Below are positions 51,623 through 58,218 of a stretch of 58,218 nucleotides of DNA, one piece after another (within the stretch, counting starts at the first letter, position 1; every line of letters begins with the position of its first letter). A program made the position numbers and the translations under genes. Under the pieces are notes generated by a model. That model ran no database searches, was not told the origin of the DNA, and saw nothing but the letters and a program-made list of their open reading frames with translations. Source of the stretch: a virus; IMG/VR virus record IMGVR_UViG_3300046171_000069, positions 1 through 58,218 of that record, one strand, 5' to 3'.

Positions 51623-52308
51623 TGGCAACTTCAGGTACTACAGCATTTAACATGGACTTCACGGAGATCGCTGAAGAAGCGTGGGAGCGTGCTGGCCGTG
51701 AAATGCGATCTGGATACGACCTCCGCACAGCTCGTCGTTCCATGAACCTGATGACCATTGAGTGGCAAAACCGTGGAATTAACTTATGGACCATCGACGA
51801 AGGTACCGTAAGCCTAACCACTGGTACGTCTGAGTATGATTTACCCGCCGATACTATCGATCTTCTCGAACAGGTTATTCGTACCGGTGCTGGTAACCAA
51901 TCGACACAATCAGACCTCACGATAAGTCGTATCAGCGTAAGCACTTACGCATCTATCCCAAACAAGTTATCACGTGGTAGGCCAATTCAAGTATGGATCG
52001 AGCGACTACGTGATAACCCAAAGATCAATGTATGGCCTGTTCCAGACTCTAACGACTATACGTTTAAGTATTGGAGACTCCGCCGAGTCCAAGACGCAGG
52101 TGCAGGTGCAGAAACCGCAGATATGAACTTTAGATTTTTGCCTTGTTTGGTCGCTGGCCTTGCATATCACATAGCGGTGAAGGTGCCAGAACTTACAGAA
52201 CGTGTACCTCTACTAAAGCAAATATACGAAGAGCAGTTCCAACTTGCGGCGGCAGAGGATAGGGAAAAAACACCAGCTCGGTTTGTGCCTCGTATGATGA
52301 GGATCTGA
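51622..52308 (+). CDS. Head-tail adaptor-like protein (P22 gp4-like)
   Basis: A protein of 228 residues, N-terminal helical (FTEIAEEAWERAGREM, LRTARRSMNLMTIEWQNRGI) with a beta-rich middle (TVSLTTGTSEYDLPADTIDL, PKINVWPVPDSNDYTFKYWR). I recall this pattern as a neck protein near P22 gp4 and T7 gp11 class adaptors in podoviruses. It would dock on the portal and start the tail. Nearby 52753-53382 looks related in layout. Confidence 0.7.
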   Translation: MATSGTTAFNMDFTEIAEEAWERAGREMRSGYDLRTARRSMNLMTIEWQNRGINLWTIDEGTVSLTTGTSEYDLPADTIDLLEQVIRTGAGNQSTQSDLTISRISVSTYASIPNKLSRGRPIQVWIERLRDNPKINVWPVPDSNDYTFKYWRLRRVQDAGAGAETADMNFRFLPCLVAGLAYHIAVKVPELTERVPLLKQIYEEQFQLAAAEDREKTPARFVPRMMRI

Positions 52309-52309
52309 T

Positions 52310-52621
52310 GTGGCTACTCAATTCGCGTCAAGCAAAAAAGCTCTTGGTGTATGCGACGTATGTGGGTTTACGTACAAACTACGTGAGCTAAAGAACGTCT
52401 ATAAAAAGGGACGAGATACCAACATCAAAGCGTGCCCAGAATGTTGGGATGGAGACCACCCACAACTTAAGTTAGGTGAGTTTCCCGTCCACGATCCGCA
52501 AGCGTTACGCGATCCTCGGCCCGATTCTAATCAGTATGCGTCTAGCCGCGCACTTATTGAGCCTGTCAAGCCGGTTGTGGGTACTGGTTTTATAGGGCAA
52601 GCTACAGTTCAGATTTCATAG
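52310..52621 (+). CDS. Zinc-ribbon protein, GTG start
   Basis: A protein of 103 residues read from GTG at 52310 (MATQFASSKKALGVCDVCGF). Two CxxC pairs, CDVC near residue 15 and CPEC near residue 42, form a zinc ribbon. The C-terminal part (DPRPDSNQYASSRALIEP) is Pro-rich. Its place between two adaptor-like genes recurs in marine phages; role unknown. Confidence 0.65.
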   Translation: MATQFASSKKALGVCDVCGFTYKLRELKNVYKKGRDTNIKACPECWDGDHPQLKLGEFPVHDPQALRDPRPDSNQYASSRALIEPVKPVVGTGFIGQATVQIS

Positions 52622-52632
52622 GAGTAGTTACT

Positions 52633-52749
52633 ATGCAGAAGAAAACGCAAAAAACAGCTAAGAAACCACAGTCAAAGAACAAGAAAGTTAAGGTTCGGGG
52701 TACTGGTGCGGCTACAAAAGGACTCTATGCTCGCGGTCCTATGGGGTAA
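52633..52749 (+). CDS. Very small Lys-rich protein
   Basis: A protein of 38 residues (MQKKTQKTAKKPQSKNKKVK, ending LYARGPMG). It is short but fits exactly between the stop before and the start after it, with AGGAGTAGTTACT upstream. It extends the run of Lys-rich genes. Confidence 0.5.
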   Translation: MQKKTQKTAKKPQSKNKKVKVRGTGAATKGLYARGPMG

Positions 52750-52752
52750 GTT

Positions 52753-53382
52753 ATGAACTATACCGAGCTGAAAACTAATATTGAAGACATCACTGAAAAC
52801 ACATTCACTGATGCACAGCTCGCTATGTTCACTGAGCAGGCAGAACAGAAAATATATAACACTGTTCAGATACCTGCGCTCCGTAAAAACGTTACGGGAA
52901 CGCTAACTGCGAGCAACAAGTACTTATCTACACCGGCTGACTACTTGTATACCTACAGTCTCGCGGTCGTTGATGGTAACGGTAATTACCATTTTCTACT
53001 GAACAAAGACGTTAACTTCGTACGTGAGGCTTATCCCGTACAAACGACTACTGGGCTACCTAAGCACTACGCTAATTTCGACGATGATACTTTTATTGTA
53101 GGTCCAACACCTGACAGTGGGTACACAGTTGAACTTCATTACGGGTATTACCCTGAGTCTATTGTGACAGCGGGGACTACGTGGTTAGGCGATGAATTTG
53201 ATTCTGCGTTACTTAACGGAGCTTTAGTCGAAGCGGCTAGGTTCATGAAAAGTGAGCCAGATATCATTCAAAACTACGAAAAGTTCTATGTGCAGGCATT
53301 ACAGCTTCTCAGAGTGCTTGGTGATGGTAAACTGCGTAGTGATACGTATCGTTCGGGGCAAGCCAGCCTAGACGTGAATTAG
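52753..53382 (+). CDS. Second head-tail adaptor/tail tubular A-like protein
   Basis: A protein of 209 residues: helical N-terminus (FTDAQLAMFTEQAEQKIYNT), then beta segments (KYLSTPADYLYTYSLAV), IVGPTPDSGYTVELHYGYYP and a C-terminal helical part (RFMKSEPDIIQNYEKFYVQA). This resembles the neck/tubular A-like proteins of podoviruses. Likely part of the connector; exact homology not certain. Confidence 0.7.
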   Translation: MNYTELKTNIEDITENTFTDAQLAMFTEQAEQKIYNTVQIPALRKNVTGTLTASNKYLSTPADYLYTYSLAVVDGNGNYHFLLNKDVNFVREAYPVQTTTGLPKHYANFDDDTFIVGPTPDSGYTVELHYGYYPESIVTAGTTWLGDEFDSALLNGALVEAARFMKSEPDIIQNYEKFYVQALQLLRVLGDGKLRSDTYRSGQASLDVN

Positions 53383-53392
53383 GAGATAGAAA

Positions 53393-53821
53393 ATGGCAAT
53401 TACTCAAGCAATGTGCACGTCATTCAAGAAAGCGCTTCTTGATGGCGAAATGGATTTTAGTTCAGACACATCGGCAACGTTCAAAATAGCGTTGTTTACT
53501 TCGTCTGCAACTCTTGGAGCGTCTACAACGGCGTATGCAACAACAAACGAAGTTTCAGGAACCGGGTACACAGCAGGTGGTAACACGTTAACTGTTGTAG
53601 CTCCCACGACGTCTGGAACCACTGCATTGCTAGACTTTGCAGATACAACGTGGTCTACCGCAACAATTACCGCACGTGGAGCGTTGATATATAAATCTGG
53701 CGGCGGTAACCCTGCTGTTGCTGTTCTTGATTTCGGTGCCGACAAAACGTCTACCGCTGGTGATTTTCAGATTCAGTTCCCTACAGCCGACGCGAGTAAC
53801 GCCATTATTCGGATAGCGTAA
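53393..53821 (+). CDS. Beta-rich virion protein
   Basis: A protein of 142 residues, Thr/Ala/Gly-rich with alternating beta pattern (FKIALFTSSATLGASTTAYA, GNPAVAVLDFGADKTSTAGD). I recall such a protein as common in marine phage structural clusters before fibre genes. It overlaps the next gene by one base (AATG). Confidence 0.65.
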   Translation: MAITQAMCTSFKKALLDGEMDFSSDTSATFKIALFTSSATLGASTTAYATTNEVSGTGYTAGGNTLTVVAPTTSGTTALLDFADTTWSTATITARGALIYKSGGGNPAVAVLDFGADKTSTAGDFQIQFPTADASNAIIRIA

Positions 53822-54993
53822 TGCCCTCCTCTGTCACGTATACAGGGTGGGGCTCTACCGCTTGGGGCCAAGGCTCTTGGGGTACAGATCTCACCATTGT
53901 AAGCGTCGATGGAGTAGGAGCTACCGGCGCAGTTGGCACTGTTGTTGTCGCCGCTGATGCCGATGTTAGTGTTACTGGATTAGAAGCTACTGGCGCACTT
54001 GGTAATATTACTGTTACCGGTGCGGCTACAGTTCAACCATCAGGACTTGAAGCCACTGGTAGTATAGGAAGCGTTCTTGTTGTTGCCGACGCCAACGTCG
54101 GCGTTACCGGTGTCGCCGGTACTTCTGCTTTAGGTTCTGTCACCGTCACTGCTGATGCAAATGTCAGTGTTACGGGTCTTTCTGCTACGTCCGCGCTTGG
54201 TACAGTCGTTGTCGCCGCTGACGCGAATGTCAGTGTCACAGGAGAAGAAGCTACCACAGCTCTTGGTTCTGTCACCGTCACAGGTGATGCGAACGTATCT
54301 CTAACCGGTGTCGAATCTACCGGTGCAATAGGCACTGTCAGCGTTTCAGGTGATGCAAACTTTGCAGTTACTGGCGTTGCAGGTACGACTGCGCTCGGTA
54401 CGGTTGTTGCTACAGGTGACGCCATTGTCTCCCCATCAGGACTTGAAGCCACTACTAGCCTTGGCTCTGTCACTGTTACTGGGACAGCAAATGTATCTCC
54501 GACGGGACTTGAAGCCACTAGTTCTCTTGGCACCGTTTCTATCGTTGCTGATGCTAATGTCAGCGTTACAGGAGAAGAAGCTACCACAGCTCTTGGCACT
54601 GTCGCTGTAACAGGTGACACCGTTATAACCCCGTCAGGTCTCGAAGCGACTGGTGCAATCGGAAATGTAAGCGTTGGTGTTGTTGTTGATGTTATAGTTA
54701 CAGGAGTTGAAAGTACCGCAAGTTTAGGTACAGTAACTGTTACTGCTGGAGCAACCGCACTTCCAACAGGCGTACAAGCCTCGGGTGCGGTCGGAAATGT
54801 GTTTATCTGGGGTGAAATACCTACGGATCAGACACCAGACTGGCAAGCGATTTCTGACGGACAAACGCCGACTTGGGGTAATATATCATCAGGACAAGCC
54901 CCAAATTGGCAGAACATTACAGATACGCAGAGTCCTTCTTGGGGTAATCTGGATACAGGTCAGACGCCAAATTGGGATGATATAGCCGCTTGA
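53821..54993 (+). CDS. Repeat-built fibre-like protein, fourteen 22-residue repeats
   Basis: A protein of 390 residues. The N-terminus has a WG motif (GWGSTAWGQGSWGTD) like that in the tail hub. Fourteen 22-residue repeats follow, typified by VSVTGLEATGALGxVxVTxDAN, with alternating hydrophobics that suggest a beta-solenoid or fibrous trimer. The C-terminus has five copies of an 11-residue unit such as QTPNWxxI. It is probably a tail fibre, spike or adhesin. Repeat-rich, so exact copy number should be checked against raw reads. Confidence 0.7.
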   Translation: MPSSVTYTGWGSTAWGQGSWGTDLTIVSVDGVGATGAVGTVVVAADADVSVTGLEATGALGNITVTGAATVQPSGLEATGSIGSVLVVADANVGVTGVAGTSALGSVTVTADANVSVTGLSATSALGTVVVAADANVSVTGEEATTALGSVTVTGDANVSLTGVESTGAIGTVSVSGDANFAVTGVAGTTALGTVVATGDAIVSPSGLEATTSLGSVTVTGTANVSPTGLEATSSLGTVSIVADANVSVTGEEATTALGTVAVTGDTVITPSGLEATGAIGNVSVGVVVDVIVTGVESTASLGTVTVTAGATALPTGVQASGAVGNVFIWGEIPTDQTPDWQAISDGQTPTWGNISSGQAPNWQNITDTQSPSWGNLDTGQTPNWDDIAA

Positions 54994-55003
54994 GGACAAA
55001 AGA

Positions 55004-58000
55004 ATGGCAACACAGTACACTACTATACTTAAGTTAGCACTACCTACTCAGGGCGAATTAAGTGGCACTTGGGGTGATGTTGTAAACGATAACATCACAG
55101 CAATGGTTGAAGAAGCCATCGCAGGCCGCAAAGTTATTAATACGTGGAGTAGCAACTCTCACACGCTCACCAGTGCTGATGGTACCACTTCAGAGTCTCG
55201 TGCGGCGATCCTTACTTTAACTGACACTAGCACAGCATTGTCTGGCGCAGGTACGGTCATTTGCCCAGCGGCATCTAAAATTTACATTGTCGAGAATGGC
55301 ACGGGTCAGACGATTACTGTCAAAACGTCTTCTGGCACAGGTATTGCTGTTCCTAACGGCAAAAACATGGTGGTCTTTTGTGATGGCACAAACGTCGAAG
55401 AAGGCATCACAAACATTAACAGCCTTACACTTAATGGCGACGGCGCTACCGTTTCAAGCATCAAAGATGAAGACAACATGGCGTCTAACAGCGCCACAGC
55501 ACTCGCCACCCAACAGTCGATCAAAGCCTATGTAGATTCTCAAGTTGCTACGGCTGACACGCTGGCCGAGGTTCTTGCTAATGGCAACACCACTGGCGGC
55601 ACAGACATTGCTGTAGGCACAGGCGACGATATCACCTTTGCGGATAACTCAAGAGCTATTTTTGGTGCTGGCTCTGACCTACAGATTTATCATGATGGAA
55701 CTAATAGCTATATTGTTAATACGACTAATGACTTAATCATTGGAGAAGACACAAGAGTAAGAATCAAGACTCCGTCTTTATTAGTAAACAATGCGGCTGA
55801 CAATGAAAACCTTTTGACGGCTACTGAAAACGGCGCAGTAACGCTTTACTACGACAATGCGGCAAAGATTGCCACAACCTCCACAGGCATCGACGTAACT
55901 GGCACAGGAAGTTTTGGGAATGGGTCAAATTCTGCGCCTTCTATCACCTTTACCTCTGACACAGACACAGGAATGTACAGAGGTGGTACAAACACTTTAG
56001 CCTTTACTGCGGGTGGCACGGCTAGATTTTATTCGGATGCAAATAGTTATTTAGCAATTCTAACGGCTGGCACAAGCAATACAGCGATAGGTGTTAACGC
56101 AGGTAAGGTCATAGCTTCAGGCGGTAACTACAACGTGCTTGTGGGTGACAACGCTGGCATCGCGACCACTACGGGCGACAATAATGTTGGCGTAGGCTAT
56201 CAATCTCTTTATGCAAACACGACAGGAAGCAAAAACACTGGTATTGGTTTAGACGCCTTGGCGTCAAATACAACGGGTACTGATAATGTTGGTGTAGGCT
56301 ATCAATCATTACAACTTAATACTGGCACATATAATACGGCAGTAGGGTCAACAGCCTTACGTGCTAACACGTCAGGGCAATATCTCACTGGCCTTGGTTA
56401 TGGTGCATTACTTGCAAACACTACGGCTAATAACAACACAGCCGTAGGAACATCCTCTTTAGGCGCAAACACTACAGGCGCGCACAACACTTCTGTTGGT
56501 GCTTTTGCTCTGGATGCTAATACCACGGCAGACAACAACACAGCGGTAGGTGGCTCTGCTTTAGGGCAAAACACAACTGGAGCAAACAACACGGGCTTAG
56601 GTAGAAGCGCCTTAACATCTAACACGACAGGATCAAATAACACCGCTGTCGGAAAGGATGCTGGTTTTTATATAACCACAGCCGCAAACAACGCGCTTAT
56701 TGGCGGTTTGGCTGGTGATGCTCTTACAACTGGAGATGCAAACACAGCAATAGGTTATGCATCTTTAAGCTCAGATACAAAAGGCGAAAGAGCAGTAGCT
56801 GTTGGCGAAGGAGCTTTGTTTTCGCAAAACTTTACATCTGAAACAAGTAACTACAACACTGCTATAGGATATAACGCAGGTTATTCAGTAACCACAGGTA
56901 TAAAAAATACATTCTTAGGTGGTCTTACAGGTGACGCTACAACCACAGGTTTTGAGAATGTAGCGATAGGTTACGACGCTTTAGGCACTAATACAGTTGG
57001 CTCGCATTCTGTAGCTGTCGGCCCGTCTGCTTTAAGAACTCAAAACTACGGTAGCGCTACCAACGCATACAATACTGCCGTTGGTTCTTTTGCTGGCTAT
57101 GCAATAACCACAGGTATTCGCAACACACTTGTTGGTGCAAGTGCAGGCGATTCAATAACCGATGGTGATAATAATGTTGCAATCGGAGTAAACGCCTTAC
57201 AATCAAATCAACAGGGCAGTCAAAACATTGCTATAGGCAGAGAAGCCCTGTCAAGCATGAATCCGAGTGGAGCCGCTAATACTTATAATACAGCGGTAGG
57301 GGCTGATGCTGGTTATTCAGTAACTACAGGCGTAAACAACACCCTTATTGGTGGTTTGGCTGGTGATGCTATGACCACAGGAAGCTCTAACACGGGTGTC
57401 GGTAAAAGTGCGTTAGGTGGCGTTACTACAGGTAGCCAAAACTCTTCGTTGGGTCATGGTGCTTTGCTAAGTGTTACTACATCAAGTGACAACACTGCTA
57501 TGGGTTATTTAGCAGGCAACCTAATGACCACAGGCACCTCTAACTCTCTCTTTGGTAGTTTATCTGGTGACGCAATAACAGTTGGTGGTGAGAATACTGG
57601 TCTTGGCTATAAAGCCCTTAGCGCCAATACAACAGGTTTTTATAATGTTGCGGTAGGCTCTAGGGCTTTGGCTAACATGAATGTTACCGATAGCTCTGGC
57701 ACGTACAACACAGCGGTCGGCTATAACGCAGGTAATGACGTAACCACAGGCGCATACAATACGTTTATTGGTGCTGAGGCAGGCGATGCGATTACTACAG
57801 GCCCCTCCAACGTTGCTATAGGTTATTTTGCTCTTACCTCAGAAGATGGTCATGGTCTTAACGTGGCTGTAGGTAATAGAACTTTAGCAAATCTAAACGC
57901 AGGGGCGCACGGTTACAATACAGCCGTCGGAAATGATGCAGGACTGTCAGCTACTACAGGTTTATACAACACCTTCATAGGCGCACAATCAGGTTACGCT

Positions 58001-58218
58001 ACAACGACATCAAGCAACAATGCTTCTGTTGGCGCTTTCTCTATGATGGGGAATACAACAGGCACCTCAAATGTAGCATTAGGCACTAACGCTTTGCGTT
58101 CTAATACAACAGCGGATAACAATACTGCTGTCGGAAAGGATGCTTTGTACTCAAACACTACAGGCGCTCAAAATACCGCAGTTGGTACTTTATCAAGTGA
58201 TGCGATTACAACAGGTAT
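55004..58218 (+). CDS. Giant tail fibre with YadA-like NTAVG repeats (N-terminal part; continues at 1-1369)
   Basis: The frame runs from ATG 55004 to the edge with no stop and continues at base 1 without a frame break, giving 1,527 residues in all. Residues 1-60 (ALPTQGELSGTWGDVVNDNI) look like a virion-attachment N-terminus. From about residue 355 to 1185, several dozen copies of a unit such as NTAVGYxSLxxNTTGxxN occur, with longer alternating units (YSVTTGxxNTFLGGLTGD). This is the pattern of the YadA/trimeric autotransporter head, a trimeric left-handed beta-roll that binds surfaces. It is the likely host-recognition fibre. Confidence 0.85.
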   Translation, partial: MATQYTTILKLALPTQGELSGTWGDVVNDNITAMVEEAIAGRKVINTWSSNSHTLTSADGTTSESRAAILTLTDTSTALSGAGTVICPAASKIYIVENGTGQTITVKTSSGTGIAVPNGKNMVVFCDGTNVEEGITNINSLTLNGDGATVSSIKDEDNMASNSATALATQQSIKAYVDSQVATADTLAEVLANGNTTGGTDIAVGTGDDITFADNSRAIFGAGSDLQIYHDGTNSYIVNTTNDLIIGEDTRVRIKTPSLLVNNAADNENLLTATENGAVTLYYDNAAKIATTSTGIDVTGTGSFGNGSNSAPSITFTSDTDTGMYRGGTNTLAFTAGGTARFYSDANSYLAILTAGTSNTAIGVNAGKVIASGGNYNVLVGDNAGIATTTGDNNVGVGYQSLYANTTGSKNTGIGLDALASNTTGTDNVGVGYQSLQLNTGTYNTAVGSTALRANTSGQYLTGLGYGALLANTTANNNTAVGTSSLGANTTGAHNTSVGAFALDANTTADNNTAVGGSALGQNTTGANNTGLGRSALTSNTTGSNNTAVGKDAGFYITTAANNALIGGLAGDALTTGDANTAIGYASLSSDTKGERAVAVGEGALFSQNFTSETSNYNTAIGYNAGYSVTTGIKNTFLGGLTGDATTTGFENVAIGYDALGTNTVGSHSVAVGPSALRTQNYGSATNAYNTAVGSFAGYAITTGIRNTLVGASAGDSITDGDNNVAIGVNALQSNQQGSQNIAIGREALSSMNPSGAANTYNTAVGADAGYSVTTGVNNTLIGGLAGDAMTTGSSNTGVGKSALGGVTTGSQNSSLGHGALLSVTTSSDNTAMGYLAGNLMTTGTSNSLFGSLSGDAITVGGENTGLGYKALSANTTGFYNVAVGSRALANMNVTDSSGTYNTAVGYNAGNDVTTGAYNTFIGAEAGDAITTGPSNVAIGYFALTSEDGHGLNVAVGNRTLANLNAGAHGYNTAVGNDAGLSATTGLYNTFIGAQSGYATTTSSNNASVGAFSMMGNTTGTSNVALGTNALRSNTTADNNTAVGKDALYSNTTGAQNTAVGTLSSDAITTG

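Noticed and set aside
53821-54993. Regular 66-base repeats that could look like a CRISPR array
   Set aside because: They keep one long open frame, have no constant repeat/variable spacer pattern, and no cas genes occur.

Overview
The window reads as one complete, circularly closed genome of a tailed bacteriophage. The strongest evidence is at the edges. A tail-fibre reading frame starting at 55004 runs open off the right edge and ends on two bases of a codon. The left edge opens one base before an in-frame codon, and joining the edges gives one uninterrupted 1,527-residue protein (55004-58218 plus 1-1369). The ends are therefore an arbitrary linearisation point. No integrase, repressor-like gene, tRNA or RNA polymerase is visible, so I infer a virulent phage. 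There is no tape-measure, tail-tube or sheath gene. There are head-tail adaptor-like, tail-hub-like and very large internal-protein-like genes, so a short-tailed (podovirus-like) particle is the best guess. The gene set (YadA-like tail-fibre repeats, GroES-like gene, Lys-rich small proteins) is typical of phages from marine metagenomes. The host cannot be read from the sequence; a marine proteobacterium is an inference.

Layout. 40.06-58.2 kb and 0-22.27 kb, plus strand: one late module across the circular junction. It holds HNH protein, small terminase-like protein, large terminase, portal, GroES-like protein, scaffold, a capsid accessory protein and major capsid (40-48.7 kb). Next come small Lys-rich proteins, adaptor-like and tail proteins and the giant fibre (48.8-58.2 and 0-1.4 kb), then a lysis cassette (1.4-3.4 kb), then tail hub and five very large presumed virion proteins (3.6-22.3 kb). 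22.38-39.64 kb, minus strand: replication and early genes. These are primase-helicase, SSB, SNF2 helicase, PD-(D/E)XK nuclease, family A DNA polymerase, VRR-NUC nuclease, and a MoxR ATPase with a metallopeptidase/VWA protein. The two blocks converge on a terminator at 22.28 kb and diverge from 39.64-40.06 kb.

The most interesting parts: (1) an about 800-bp gene-free region at 37.98-38.77 kb with 12 copies of a CGAACATT-like octamer, inverted about a hairpin, plus a nested stem structure and GC-rich direct repeats, so a candidate replication origin or control region; (2) an 18-bp palindrome (two sequence flavours) placed just 5' of the ribosome-binding sites of successive early genes; (3) a phage MoxR/VWA-metallopeptidase module; (4) a presumed virion protein with a run of 102 aspartates and long Pro-Glu repeats.

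Many genes are broken by single-base indels, often in homopolymers. Each is repaired by one-base changes that restore a plausible protein. They cluster at 26.2-27.6, 31.1-31.45, 34.4-35.6 and 46.6-47.7 kb. I read them as residual sequencing errors (long-read style), not real pseudogenes, and give the full repaired gene spans.
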